Positions 28,397 to 37,904 of a stretch of 64,000 nt of DNA are shown here, in pieces. The position numbers were made by a program, and so were the translations under genes. The notes below the pieces were generated by a model. That model did not search any database. It saw only the letters and a program-made list of their open reading frames with translations, and had not been told where the DNA came from. How positions within the stretch are numbered: position 1 is the stretch's first letter; each line of letters begins with the position of its first letter. Where the stretch lies: contig NZ_KB911265.1 of NCBI RefSeq assembly GCF_000383415.1, positions 1 through 64,000 on the forward strand, written 5' to 3'. The stretch comes from Hyphomicrobium zavarzinii ATCC 27496 (GTDB lineage: Bacteria > Pseudomonadota > Alphaproteobacteria > Rhizobiales > Hyphomicrobiaceae).

Positions 28397-30293
28397 GATA
28401 CCGATCCGCTCCCGCACGCCGGCCGCTCGTGACGCCAGCGCGGGCCGAGCTCAGAAGTCCCGGAAGCCGCACGACGAAACGCCCGCCACGCTTCTTGCCG
28501 TCACCCTTCACATTCTCCGCGTAGATCTCGCCGCCGTGGGCGCGGATGATCTCACGTGAGATCGAGAGGCCGAGGCCCGAGTTCTTGCCACGGGTCGCCT
28601 CGGTGTCGGGGCGGTCCGTGTAGAAGCGGTCGAAGATGATCTCCAGGCGGTCGTCGGGAATACCGGGACCTTCGTCCTCGACGGAAAGCTCCACCATGCC
28701 GTCGACACGGCTGACATGCACGGAAACGGCCTTTCCTTCGGGCGAGAAGGAGATGGCGTTGTCGACAAGATTGGTCAGCACCTGACCGAGCCGGCCCGCA
28801 TGGCCGTTGACGAGGAAAGCGCCGTCGAAGGGCGCGGGGACGATGGTGGTCTCCACGCGGCGCGTATCGCCGGACAGGATATCGCGGAAGATCTGGGTGA
28901 CGCTGGCGACCACGCTGGTCGCGTCCAGGGGACCCATCTGCTGGCGGGCCAGCTCCGCATCGAGGCGGGAGGCGTTGGAGACGTCGGTGATGAGACGATT
29001 GAGCCGCTTCAGCTCGTTCTGGATCTGCTTCACGACCTCCTTACGCTGATCCTCGGTCTTGGCGTAGGCGAGGGATTCCGCCATCGAGCGCGCGGCGGTC
29101 AGCGGGTTCTTCAATTCGTGCGCGACGTCGGCTGCGAAGCTTTCGCTCGCCTCCACGCGCCGATAGAGAGCGGCGGTCATGGCCGAGAAGGCTGAGGCCA
29201 TCTGGCCGACCTCGTCGGTGCGTTGGGCGAAGTCCGGCAGCTCGTGGCGCGCGCTGATGTTGCGGCTCACGAGCTCGGCCGCGGCGGAGAGACGGCGGAT
29301 CGGGCCTGCAACGGTTCGGGCCAGCATCAATGCGCTCAGCAGCGTCGCGAGGATCGCAAAGGCAGCCAGGAGCCAGATCTGGTCACGCTGGTCGGACAGG
29401 ATCTGGTCGATCTCGCCCGGTGGCGTCGACATCAGCAGCACGCCCTGCACAACAGACGCGCGCTGGATCGGTACGGCGGTTGAGACGATCTGCTCGCCCT
29501 TCTCGTTGAGCAGAAGCATGGCGGTCGCGGTGCCTTGCAGCGCCATCCTCACCTCGGGATAGGAGGTGCCGTTGGCGTTGCCGATCTCCCGGTAAACCGG
29601 CAGATCCTCATTCATGAGCATCCAGGACTTGAGGCGAGTCCAGAAGTTCTTCGTGCGGGTCTTGCTGTCGCCGCTCACCTTCGGCTCGTGGCGCGAAAGC
29701 TGGCCGCGCTTCAGCAGCGTGGCCGAGTCCATCACCAGCGTTCCGTCGCGGCTGTAGACGCGGGCGCGGCGCGTGGTCGGCTGAATGAGACGGCGCAGAA
29801 TGGGCGCCACGCGCTCCGGCCGGATGGACAACTCGTGCGCGGTGAAAGCCACGTCGTCCGGGGGAGCGGCCTTCTCGTTCGAGGGCAGGCTATCGGTATG
29901 GATGATCAGGCGGCCGGTCTCGACACGGGCATCGCCCGCGATGGCGGCAGCGATGATCTCGCCCTGAACGCGCAGCGACTCGCGCTTAGCGTCGATCAGC
30001 CAGGCATTGTTTTCGCTGAAATAAAGGATGCCGCCGATCATCACGACAAGACCGGCGAGACTGGCGACCAGGATGCGCCGCAAAAGGCTTCCGCTGACGA
30101 ACCGTACGACCGGGAATGCGCGCCACCAGCGGCCGAACCCGGTCGCGGCTGCCTGAGACTCGGGAGGCGCGGGCTTTCTGCGCAGGAAGTAGCGAGACCG
30201 CGCAGCCAGCGACGTCATCCACCGGCGCACGCCGGCTACCATGGCCTCGGGCCCGGTAACATCAGCCGGCGTTCGCTCGGTCTCGAGCGCCAT
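28371..30293 (-). CDS. chvG: Sensor histidine kinase ChvG
   Basis: Envelope/acid-sensing kinase paired with ChvI. 640 residues: cytoplasmic N-terminus, TM1 about 73-92, a periplasmic sensor domain about 93-304, TM2 about 305-327, HAMP, then DHp with His392 in FAADVAHELKNPLTA. The HATPase boxes are LTNLVDNAISFSPEG, VEDEGPGIP and NSGLGLSISREII. ExoS/ChvG of rhizobia has the same architecture and controls exopolysaccharide, virulence and acid responses; the periplasmic inhibitor ExoR is not in this window. Ends inside hprK. Confidence 0.94.
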   Translation of the reverse strand: MALETERTPADVTGPEAMVAGVRRWMTSLAARSRYFLRRKPAPPESQAAATGFGRWWRAFPVVRFVSGSLLRRILVASLAGLVVMIGGILYFSENNAWLIDAKRESLRVQGEIIAAAIAGDARVETGRLIIHTDSLPSNEKAAPPDDVAFTAHELSIRPERVAPILRRLIQPTTRRARVYSRDGTLVMDSATLLKRGQLSRHEPKVSGDSKTRTKNFWTRLKSWMLMNEDLPVYREIGNANGTSYPEVRMALQGTATAMLLLNEKGEQIVSTAVPIQRASVVQGVLLMSTPPGEIDQILSDQRDQIWLLAAFAILATLLSALMLARTVAGPIRRLSAAAELVSRNISARHELPDFAQRTDEVGQMASAFSAMTAALYRRVEASESFAADVAHELKNPLTAARSMAESLAYAKTEDQRKEVVKQIQNELKRLNRLITDVSNASRLDAELARQQMGPLDATSVVASVTQIFRDILSGDTRRVETTIVPAPFDGAFLVNGHAGRLGQVLTNLVDNAISFSPEGKAVSVHVSRVDGMVELSVEDEGPGIPDDRLEIIFDRFYTDRPDTEATRGKNSGLGLSISREIIRAHGGEIYAENVKGDGKKRGGRFVVRLPGLLSSARAGVTSGRRAGADRYHEPIRERG

Positions 30294-30401
30294 AAACCCT
30301 CCATTGCCGACCGAATGTCTCGATCAGCCCGGTTCACCACTTTTCCTGTAGCCCTCGCCCGTCCGGACGCGCATCCGGACACTTCGGGCGGTCCGGCCAG
30401 G

Positions 30402-31109
30402 CTACGCTTCCTTGAAGCGGTAGCCTACGCCATAAAGCGTCTCGATGACGTCGAAATCGTCGTCGACTTGCTTGAATTTCTTGCGCAACCGCTTGATATG
30501 GCTGTCGATCGTGCGGTCATCGACGTAGACCTGATCATCGTAAGCCGCGTCCATCAGCGCGTCGCGCGTCTTCACCACGCCCGGGCGGTGGGCGAGCGCC
30601 TGAAGGATCAGGAACTCGGTGACGGTGAGCGTGACCGGGCGGTTGTCCCAATGGCAGGTGTGGCGCTCCGGATCGAGCTTCAGCTTGCCGCGCTCCAGGA
30701 TGTGGGCGACGGTCGGCTCCGGGGCCTGGCCATCCTTCGGCTGAAGGCGGCGGAGAATCGCCCGCACGCGCTCGACGATGAGGCGCTGCGAGAAGGGTTT
30801 GGCGATGTAGTCGTCCGCGCCCATTTTCAGGCCGAACAGCTCGTCAATCTCCTCGTCCTTCGAGGTCAGGAAGATGACGGGCATATCCGATTGCTGGCGG
30901 ACGCGGCGCAGAAGCTCCATCCCGTCCATGCGGGGCATCTTGATGTCGAAGATGCCGAGATCGGCAGGATCTTCAGTGAGGGCCTCCAATGCGGAAGCTC
31001 CGTCGCTATAGGTCCGAACCTTGTAACCTTCAGCCTCGAGCGCCATACCAAGCGAGGTCAGAATGTTCCGCTCGTCATCGACCAGCGCAATCGTGCTTTT
31101 CTCTTTCAT
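30402..31109 (-). CDS. chvI: Response regulator ChvI (OmpR family)
   Basis: A 235-residue regulator. The receiver domain has the acidic pair DD at 11-12, phospho-Asp55 in [10 protein letters not shown] and the conserved Lys in FLTSKDEE. The C-terminal winged helix is OmpR-like ([17 protein letters not shown] and [13 protein letters not shown]). chvI precedes chvG with a 108-bp gap containing a 7-bp GC stem near 30361-30380. The start region faces the HugZ-like gene; divergent promoters must lie within 31110-31258. Confidence 0.95.
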   Translation of the reverse strand: MKEKSTIALVDDERNILTSLGMALEAEGYKVRTYSDGASALEALTEDPADLGIFDIKMPRMDGMELLRRVRQQSDMPVIFLTSKDEEIDELFGLKMGADDYIAKPFSQRLIVERVRAILRRLQPKDGQAPEPTVAHILERGKLKLDPERHTCHWDNRPVTLTVTEFLILQALAHRPGVVKTRDALMDAAYDDQVYVDDRTIDSHIKRLRKKFKQVDDDFDVIETLYGVGYRFKEA

Positions 31110-31258
31110 GTCCCGATTATCCTCGCGGCACCCTAAACCGTAGATGGCGCTTTATGGTCCCAAGGTGGATCAATTGTGGCAGGAACCTTCCTACGTGCCG
31201 ACGTCTGAACCCAGTCTGAACGGCCCCTGGGCCCTGAAACAAACCAAGTGAGATCCTA

Positions 31259-32026
31259 ATGGCAGCTCCCAACCCCGGCATCCCTCAGCAGCAAACTGCC
31301 GCACAGATTTCTCCAGGCGAGGCCACGCGCGTCCTGATGCGCTGCGCCCTCAAGGCTTCGCTCGCCACTCTCGAGACGTCGACGGGCCATCCTTACGCCT
31401 CGCTGGTGACAATCGCAACCGATGTGGACGGTACGCCGCTGTTCTTCATCTCAACCCTCGCTCTCCACACGAAAAATCTCCTGTCCGATAGCCGGGCGAG
31501 CCTCCTGTTCGACGGCACGGACGCCAGCGGAGACCCCCTTGCCGGGGGCCGCGTGACGGTCATGGGGCGGGCGGTCAAGACGCAGCGCGCCTCGGCGCGG
31601 GAGCGCTTCCTGGCCCGCCAGGACCATGCCCGGGCCTATGCCGATTTCCCGGACTTCGCGTTCTACGAGCTGGTCCCCGAGCGCGCGCATTTCATCGGCG
31701 GCTTCGGCCGCATCGTCGACCTCAAGCCGGATGACATTCTCGTGGATACGAAGGGGGCCGAGCCCCTCATCGCCGCCCACGCCGACATCGTCTCGCATAT
31801 GAACGAGGATCACGCCGCGGCGGTCGAGCTCTATGCAACGGAGCTTGCCGGCGCGCCGAGCGGCCCCTGGCGGCTTACGGGCGTGGATCCCGGCGGCTTC
31901 GACATTGTCTGCGATGGATCAGCGTTGAGGCTTCCATTTTCCACTAAAGTCGAAACGCCAGACGGGGCACGGCAGGAATTCGTGCGTCTCGCAGCCTTGG
32001 CGCGTGACCGAAAGTCGAAGGCATAA
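31259..32026 (+). CDS. HugZ-family FMN/heme-binding-fold protein
   Basis: 255 residues. The N-terminal half is a pyridoxamine-5-phosphate-oxidase-like split barrel (ASLVTIATDVDGTPLFFIS, LHTKNLL, RASLLFDG). The C-terminal part resembles DUF2470 (AHADIVSHMNEDHAAAV), with the His-rich loop used for heme in HugZ enzymes of Campylobacter and Helicobacter. Heme degradation is possible but unproven. It sits between chvI and pckG, on the strand of pckG. Confidence 0.85.
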   Translation: MAAPNPGIPQQQTAAQISPGEATRVLMRCALKASLATLETSTGHPYASLVTIATDVDGTPLFFISTLALHTKNLLSDSRASLLFDGTDASGDPLAGGRVTVMGRAVKTQRASARERFLARQDHARAYADFPDFAFYELVPERAHFIGGFGRIVDLKPDDILVDTKGAEPLIAAHADIVSHMNEDHAAAVELYATELAGAPSGPWRLTGVDPGGFDIVCDGSALRLPFSTKVETPDGARQEFVRLAALARDRKSKA

Positions 32027-32057
32027 GTACCCACCGCACGCTTGAAGGGGTAATATG

Positions 32058-32079
32058 GCGGGTGCTAGTTAGCACCCGC
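32058..32079 (+). terminator. Hairpin between hugZ-like and pckG
   Basis: GCGGGTGCT at 32058-32066 and AGCACCCGC at 32071-32079 form a perfect 9-bp stem with loop AGTT. The T-run (TTTTTT) starts only about 13 bp after the stem, so it is not a textbook terminator. It may instead shape the pckG leader, or be an operator for pckG. Confidence 0.5.
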
Positions 32080-32144
32080 AGCAAGACCCTATTTTTTCAG
32101 TGATTGTGCAAGCTCTTCGGAGCTGCGCGCGCGGAGGGCTATTC

Positions 32145-33953
32145 ATGAACGCGATGCCACCGGTCAAACCCGCAACCCAAAATCCTGCGGTTCTGGCCTT
32201 TGTGGACCAAGCGAGATCGCTGTTCAAACCCGAGCGCGTCGTCTGGTGCAACGGCAGCAAGGCCGAATACCAGCAGCTCCTCCACGCGATGGTGGCGACG
32301 GGCACCGCGCAGTGGCTCAATCCAGAAAAGAGACCCAACTCCGTCATCGTGCGCTCGGATCCTGCCGACGTCGCGCGGGTCGAGGACCAGACTTTCATCT
32401 GCTCGCTCTCCAAGGACGACGCAGGCCCGACCAACAACTGGGCGGACCCGGCAGAAATGAAGGCCACGCTCCAGGGCCTGTTCGACGGCGCCATGGTGGG
32501 CCGGGCCATGTATGTGGTTCCCTATTCAATGGGGCCCGTGGGCTCGCCCATCGCCCGCATCGGGATCATGGTGACCGACAGCGCCTATGCGGTCGCGAAC
32601 ATGCACATCATGACGCGCGTGGGAGATGCCGTGCTTGGCGCGCTCGGCTCCAGCACCGATTTCGTGCGCGGCCTGCATACGGTCGGCGTTCCGCTCAAGA
32701 AGCAGACCTGGGCCGACGAGCCCTGGCCCTGCAATACGACCAAGTACATCTGCCACTTCCCGGAGACCCGCGAGATCTGGTCGTTCGGCTCCGGCTACGG
32801 CGGAAACGCGCTTCTCGGAAAGAAATGCCATGCTCTTCGCATCGCCTCCGCCCAGGCGCGCGACGAGGGCTGGATGGCCGAGCACATGCTCATCCTGAAG
32901 CTCACCAATCCGGACGGGCGCTCGAAGTTCGTCGCGGCCGCCTTCCCGTCTGCCTGCGGCAAGACCAACCTCGCCATGCTCATCCCGACCATTCCGGGCT
33001 GGAAGGCCGAGACGATCGGCGACGACATCTGCTGGATGAAGTTCGGCAAGGACGGGCGGCTCCGGGCCATCAATCCCGAGACCGGCTTCTTCGGCGTCGC
33101 TCCCGGCACATCCAACGAGAGCAACCTCAATGCGATGCGCACGCTGGACGCCAATTGCATCTTCACCAACGTCGGCCTGACGGACGACAACGACATCTAT
33201 TGGGAGCAGATGGGCGGCCAGCCCCCTGCGCACCTCACCGACTGGCTGCGCCGCTCCTGGTCCCCCAGCGCGGGCCGCACGGCGGCTCATCCCAACGCGC
33301 GCTTCACAGCGCCTGCCGCCCAGTGCCCCGTGATCGCCAAGGAATGGGACGACCCCGAGGGCGTGCCGATCGACGCCATCCTGTTCGGTGGACGGCGCGC
33401 AACGGTGGTGCCGCTCGTCTCCGAAGCGCTCTCCTGGCAACACGGCACGTTCCTCGGCTCCATTATGGCATCTGAGAAAACAGCGGCTGCCGCCGGCACG
33501 GTCGGCGAGCTTCGCCGCGACCCGATGGCGATGCTGCCGTTCTGCGGCTACCACATGGGCGACTACTTCCAGCACTGGCTCGACATGGGCGAGAAGGGCG
33601 GAAGCAAGATGCCGAAAATCTTCTACGTGAACTGGTTCCGGAAGAGCGCCGAAGGCAAGTTCCTGTGGCCCGGCTACGGCGAGAACAGCCGCATCCTCAA
33701 ATGGATCTTCGAGCGGTGCGAGGGTACGGCGGACGCCGTGGAAACGCCGATCGGCAAACTGCCCGCGGAAGGCGCGCTCGACGTTCAGGGCCTCAAAGTC
33801 ACGCCCGAGGCGATGGCGGAGCTGCTCAAAGTGGACCGCGACGGCTGGAAGGCGGAGCTCCCCTCGATCGGGGAGCATTTCGCCACCTTCGGAAGCAAGC
33901 TTCCGCGCGGCCTCTCGGACGAGCTCGCCGCGCTCGAGCAACGCCTCGGCTAA
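32145..33953 (+). CDS. pckG: Phosphoenolpyruvate carboxykinase (GTP)
   Basis: Converts oxaloacetate and GTP to PEP and CO2. The 602-residue length and the P-loop [13 protein letters not shown] identify the GTP-dependent family, which is only distantly related to the ATP form of about 540 residues. Other blocks: [15 protein letters not shown], the GDDICWMKF metal site, [10 protein letters not shown], and the C-terminal [21 protein letters not shown] guanine region. ATG 32145 follows GGAGGG by about eight bases; the frame is open 15 codons upstream. A GTP enzyme at the chvI-pck locus is notable, since rhizobia carry an ATP enzyme there. Confidence 0.96.
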   Translation: MNAMPPVKPATQNPAVLAFVDQARSLFKPERVVWCNGSKAEYQQLLHAMVATGTAQWLNPEKRPNSVIVRSDPADVARVEDQTFICSLSKDDAGPTNNWADPAEMKATLQGLFDGAMVGRAMYVVPYSMGPVGSPIARIGIMVTDSAYAVANMHIMTRVGDAVLGALGSSTDFVRGLHTVGVPLKKQTWADEPWPCNTTKYICHFPETREIWSFGSGYGGNALLGKKCHALRIASAQARDEGWMAEHMLILKLTNPDGRSKFVAAAFPSACGKTNLAMLIPTIPGWKAETIGDDICWMKFGKDGRLRAINPETGFFGVAPGTSNESNLNAMRTLDANCIFTNVGLTDDNDIYWEQMGGQPPAHLTDWLRRSWSPSAGRTAAHPNARFTAPAAQCPVIAKEWDDPEGVPIDAILFGGRRATVVPLVSEALSWQHGTFLGSIMASEKTAAAAGTVGELRRDPMAMLPFCGYHMGDYFQHWLDMGEKGGSKMPKIFYVNWFRKSAEGKFLWPGYGENSRILKWIFERCEGTADAVETPIGKLPAEGALDVQGLKVTPEAMAELLKVDRDGWKAELPSIGEHFATFGSKLPRGLSDELAALEQRLG

Positions 33954-34236
33954 TCACGACACCGTGCTCCAGCAGCGCGCCTCGGGTGCAAGCCCGGGGT
34001 TTGCCGCGCTTTGTTTCGCTCGCTACCGCAACGCGACGCATCGGCTATCGATCTCCCGCGTGAATCGTGGTCTATCGATTTGAGAAGGATCAAAAAGCGT
34101 CCTCACACGCGCTATAAATCAAGTGTACTGACGACCTTTCCTCCGGCTGTCGAGGCGAGCCGCGGCTCGATACTCACGAGAGTGGAGGGCGAATAGCGGG
34201 CCGGGCTCCGAGAGGCTGGGTCATGGGACAATCGCG

Positions 34237-34632
34237 ATGCTGAACTGGCTTTCGAGGCTGTTCCTGCGACGCCATGAGGTCGCCCCTCGACGCCGCCCCG
34301 CGACGGCGAGCCCCGTTCGCGTCACCCACGACGACAAGACCATCACAGTCCGCGACGGTGCCGAGGTCTCGACGCTTGCCTGGGCGGACGTGGCGAGCGT
34401 CACGGTGCTCACCACCGACCTCGGACCATTCGAGATCGACCTTTTCTGGGTTCTCTCCGACCGGGACAATCGAAGCTTTCTCACCATCCCGATGGGGGCC
34501 GACGGGGAACATGCGCTTTTGCAGACCATGCAGGTGCGCCTCACGGGCTTCGACAACATGGCCGTGGTGGAGGCCATGAGCAGCACAGGCAACGGCGTGT
34601 TCCAGATCTGGCCGGCGGCCGAGCTCGTGTAA
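34237..34632 (+). CDS. Conserved hypothetical protein
   Basis: A 131-residue soluble protein that I cannot name. An Arg-rich N-terminal 22 residues precede a compact alpha/beta region (VRVTHDDKTITVRDG, SVTVLTTDLGPFEIDLFW, FLTIPMGADGEHALLQ) ending in FQIWPAAELV. Codon use looks typical of neighbours. It follows pckG by 283 bp; that gap has a small GC hairpin just after pckG and an AT-richer stretch near 34080-34140 that may hold the promoter. It is convergent with the FAD oxidoreductase, 15 bp apart. Confidence 0.7.
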   Translation: MLNWLSRLFLRRHEVAPRRRPATASPVRVTHDDKTITVRDGAEVSTLAWADVASVTVLTTDLGPFEIDLFWVLSDRDNRSFLTIPMGADGEHALLQTMQVRLTGFDNMAVVEAMSSTGNGVFQIWPAAELV

Positions 34633-34647
34633 GAGCGCGGGAAGCGC

Positions 34648-35853
34648 TCAGGCGCGCGGCTTGGGGGAGCCGGCGGGCGCTTGCGCGGCGTGGAAGCTCT
34701 GCAGCGCGCTCTGCCACGTCTCACGGGCAATGTTGCGTGCCCAGCGGGCCAATCCCAGGGCCACGGACGCCCAGCGGCGCGCCCACCAGTATATCCCGGT
34801 GTCCGTCGCCATGCCCTTGGCGCTGGCGGCGAGCGCGCGGGATTTGCGATCGGAGCGGACTTTCGCGGCATCGTCGTAGAAGTCGGCGATCTTCTCGACG
34901 CCCATGCCGGGCGTTGTGAGCCAGGTGGAGACATAGCCGTTGCACAAGCGCTCGACGTCGATCATCGCCTTGCGCGCGCCGGTTCCGGTCGCGGGGCAGG
35001 CCGTGCCGAAGGCATCGCCGATCAGCACCACGCCCGGCTGGCGATAGTTGCTCGTGCCGTAGAAGTCGATGGGGCGAACCTTGACCGGGCCTGCCACGCG
35101 GAACGGTCCCGTGAGGCGCTCGAGGCGGGGCATGGTGGCCTTCAGCATGGCCTCGGGCGCGGCGCGGAACTCGCGCATCCACGGATCGTCGAGGTCACGG
35201 TAGACGAAGAAGTTCGCCCGCATACGCGTGCCGATGGGAAACAGCGTGATGTAGGAGACGCGGGAACGGGGATGCTCGCCGTAGTACGTTAGCGCGCGGA
35301 ACGGGAAACTGCCTCCCTCCGCCGGCTCCAGGTCAAAGCCGAAGGTGATGGAATAGCACGGCTTGAAGTCGCAGCGCTCCATGCCGAGGGATTGGCGCAG
35401 GCTGTTGTTCAAGCCGCTAGCCATGATCACGAGCCGGGCGGTGAGGATCTCGCCCGAGGCGAGCGTCACCTTTTGCGTCTCGGGTCCGTTGGCGACGGCG
35501 GTGACCTTGCCGCGAATGAAGGTGACCTCCGGCGGAATCTCCGTGCGGATCGTGTTGACGAGGCGTCCGTAGTCGATGCCGAGCTGGTCGCTCGGGCGCT
35601 TCTCGACCAGATGGCCGAGGCGCGAAACCCAGGCGGTTCTATCGTGGGTGGCTGCGGCCAGGACCGCGGAGCCGATGCCAGCCTTATTCAGGATGTCGAT
35701 CTGGTCGAAGTCGATCTTCTCGCAGCGGAACTCGTCCGGATAGGTCTCGTTCGGGTCGACGATCGCCACGGAATGGCCGGCGCGCGCCAACATCGTGGCG
35801 GCGATCGACCCCGCCAAACCCGCGCCGACGATTGCGACCTCGAACTCGCGCAT
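34648..35853 (-). CDS. FAD-dependent oxidoreductase, UbiH/PHBH-like
   Basis: 401 residues starting FEVAIVGAGLAGSIAA, the ADP-binding fingerprint for FAD. A second FAD motif is GVVLIGDAFGTACPATGTG, matching the GD motif of aromatic hydroxylases and UbiH-type enzymes. The substrate is unknown. The C-terminal region is helical and Trp-rich. ATG 35853 puts the Rossmann motif at the usual distance; the frame is open 15 codons upstream. No coenzyme Q or carotenoid genes are adjacent to suggest a substrate. Confidence 0.85.
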   Translation of the reverse strand: MREFEVAIVGAGLAGSIAATMLARAGHSVAIVDPNETYPDEFRCEKIDFDQIDILNKAGIGSAVLAAATHDRTAWVSRLGHLVEKRPSDQLGIDYGRLVNTIRTEIPPEVTFIRGKVTAVANGPETQKVTLASGEILTARLVIMASGLNNSLRQSLGMERCDFKPCYSITFGFDLEPAEGGSFPFRALTYYGEHPRSRVSYITLFPIGTRMRANFFVYRDLDDPWMREFRAAPEAMLKATMPRLERLTGPFRVAGPVKVRPIDFYGTSNYRQPGVVLIGDAFGTACPATGTGARKAMIDVERLCNGYVSTWLTTPGMGVEKIADFYDDAAKVRSDRKSRALAASAKGMATDTGIYWWARRWASVALGLARWARNIARETWQSALQSFHAAQAPAGSPKPRA

Positions 35854-36017
35854 CACCCACTCCAGACCGGAGACATCCTGGATTGCACCGGACTTCATCG
35901 GCCGGGATTGTCTGTGGCGTTGCGCTAAGTGCGAGTTAAGGATTGCGTTGCGCGCCGCTGTTCCTGGCGGGATGGCTAACAGCCCGTTAAAGGGGCCCCG
36001 GCGCTCTGGATGATCGC

Positions 36018-36833
36018 TCAGTTACGGAAGGCGCGGTCGAGGTTCTTGGCCCGATCCAGGTTCTTGGCCTTGCCAGCGTTCGCCATCGCGCCGATGCGGG
36101 CGTTGTTCACATCCGCTTCGTCGAAATCGGCGCCGTCCACGTTGGCGCCCGTAAAGTCCGTTCCGCCAAGTTCGCTGCCGGCGAGGGAGGCGCCCGTGAG
36201 GTCGGCGCCGTTGAGGTCGGTGAACTCGATCAACGCGCGGCGTAGGTTGGCATTCCGCAAGGATGCGCCTTCGAGGTTCGTGCCTTTGAAGGTGCCGCGC
36301 ATGAGGCCCATGGACTGGTTCTTCTCGTCGGCCGAGAGATCGGCGCCGTCGAGCCTGGCGCCTTTCATGCTGGCCTTCGAGAAGTCACCCGCCACGCGGG
36401 CGCCGGTCAGATCCGCCCCATCGAGCTTTGCGCCGATGAGCTGGGTTCCGAACAGGCTCGCGCCCTTGAGATTGGCGCCGGTCCAATCGGAATTGAGCGC
36501 CCAGACCGAATCGAGGTTCACGCCCTCCAGGTTCGCCTTCGCGAGGGTCGCCCCCATCAGGCGCGCGGCCTGAAAATTCACGCGGCGCAGATCCATGCCC
36601 GAGAGGTCGAGCTTGTTCAGGGCCTTGCCGAAGAGGTTCAACGTCTCGCCCTCGGGCAGGCTGGCGAGGGCGGCCTCGATGTCGGCGCGGGTCATCTCGG
36701 CCTGAGTGAACTGGGGCGAGGAGAGATCGACCATGTCGATCATGCTCTGAGCGCGAAGCTGGGGCACGCCTATAGACGTGGTCAGCAGGACCGCTCCCGC
36801 GATCAGGCTTAAACAGGCGGCCTTCCCAAACAT
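36018..36833 (-). CDS. Exported pentapeptide-repeat protein
   Basis: 271 residues. An N-terminal signal peptide (MFGKAACLSLIAGAVLL, cleavage probably after LRAQS) is followed by a long run of A(D/N)LXX pentapeptides, for example ANLEGVN, ANLKGAS, ADLTGAR and TDLNGADLTGAS, expected to form a right-handed quadrilateral beta-helix in the periplasm. The C-terminus has a tandem duplication of KNLDRA, encoded by an 18-bp direct repeat (36040 and 36058). Function unknown. GGGAGC precedes the ATG. The 286-bp gap upstream to the divergent redoxin gene should contain both promoters. Confidence 0.88.
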   Translation of the reverse strand: MFGKAACLSLIAGAVLLTTSIGVPQLRAQSMIDMVDLSSPQFTQAEMTRADIEAALASLPEGETLNLFGKALNKLDLSGMDLRRVNFQAARLMGATLAKANLEGVNLDSVWALNSDWTGANLKGASLFGTQLIGAKLDGADLTGARVAGDFSKASMKGARLDGADLSADEKNQSMGLMRGTFKGTNLEGASLRNANLRRALIEFTDLNGADLTGASLAGSELGGTDFTGANVDGADFDEADVNNARIGAMANAGKAKNLDRAKNLDRAFRN

Positions 36834-37119
36834 GCTCGCTCCCTTTGGCAAGAGTCTTGTCTGAGCCAGATGCTCACTATGATCCATTTCGACGATCGGG
36901 TCACGCGGCAGCGCGCGGGCGGGCGCGGGCCGCAAGGCAACCGGGGCCGCCGCATTGGCCGCACGCAAGGAACTTGAGTTTGCTCAAGTGGTTGGGCCAA
37001 CCAGGGGCGTATTCCTCAAGCGGCGACCGGTCCCCCACTGACGTCTCGACCCATTTCCGGCTATGGTGGCGCCAGCCAGCCTACATGAACGCACAAATTT
37101 CGAGAGAGGATTGCCGTCG

Positions 37120-37833
37120 ATGTTCGACCCCGAAAGCCCGCCCGAGCTTGAAACAGCCCATTGGCTCAACACCGAGGCGCCCCTCAAGCTCAAGGAGCAA
37201 AAGGGCAAGGTCGTCGTGGTGGCGGCGTTCCAGCAGCATTGTCCCGGCAGCGTGAAGCATGGCCTGCCGCAGGCTGCCCGCATCGCAGGTGCATTCAGCC
37301 CCGACGAGGTGGTGGTGATCGGCCTCAACACCCCGTTCGAAGAGACCGAAAAGCAGAACAAGGCAGCGCTCGAGAAATTCGTGGAAGAGCACGAGCTTCC
37401 GTTCGCCATCGCGCTCGACAAGACCAACGGCAAAAGCCTGCCGAAGACGATGGAAGCCTACGAGATCCAGGGTACGCCGACCGTGCTCGTGTTCGACCGT
37501 CAGGGCCGTCTGCGCCGCCACTACCTGGGCCAGGTGGACGATCTGCGTCTCGGCGCGGAGGTGATGGCGCTCGCCATTGAGGCACGCGACGCGCCGCGCG
37601 AGCAATCGATCGCGATCGAGCGCCGGCTGGCCGCGACGCTGGTCGACCCCAACGCGCACCATCACGCCGGCGGATGCGGATGCGGGCACGATCATTCCCA
37701 TGATCATGGGCACGACCATCATGCCCATTCGCACGAGGGCGGCGGCTGCTGCGGCGGCCAGGGCCACGCGCACGATCATGACCACGACCATCAGCACGCC
37801 CAGGGCGGCTGCGGCTGCGGACACAATCACTGA
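37120..37833 (+). CDS. Redoxin/TlpA-fold protein with His/Cys-rich metal-binding tail
   Basis: 237 residues. Positions about 10-165 form a thioredoxin-like fold: KVVVVAAFQQHCPGS with a single active-site Cys41, and the cis-Pro strand QGTPTVLVFDRQGRL. The last 58 or so residues hold about 20 His and 6 Cys in HDHSHDHGHDHH and GGCGCG patterns, like nickel or zinc storage proteins. The combination suggests a redox protein that also buffers metal. ATG 37120 follows GAGAGG; the frame is open 19 codons upstream. Confidence 0.85.
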   Translation: MFDPESPPELETAHWLNTEAPLKLKEQKGKVVVVAAFQQHCPGSVKHGLPQAARIAGAFSPDEVVVIGLNTPFEETEKQNKAALEKFVEEHELPFAIALDKTNGKSLPKTMEAYEIQGTPTVLVFDRQGRLRRHYLGQVDDLRLGAEVMALAIEARDAPREQSIAIERRLAATLVDPNAHHHAGGCGCGHDHSHDHGHDHHAHSHEGGGCCGGQGHAHDHDHDHQHAQGGCGCGHNH

Positions 37834-37864
37834 ACTCCGGCACTCGCACTCACTGACCCAGGCT

Positions 37865-37898
37865 CCCTTCTCCCCACCGGCTTCGATGAGGAGAAGGG
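37865..37898. terminator. Bidirectional hairpin between redoxin and prfH
   Basis: CCCTTCTCC at 37865-37873 pairs perfectly with GGAGAAGGG at 37890-37898, loop 16 nt, in a 71-bp convergent intergenic gap. No T-run follows on either strand, so termination strength is uncertain. Confidence 0.5.
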
Positions 37899-37904
37899 AT
37901 GTGC

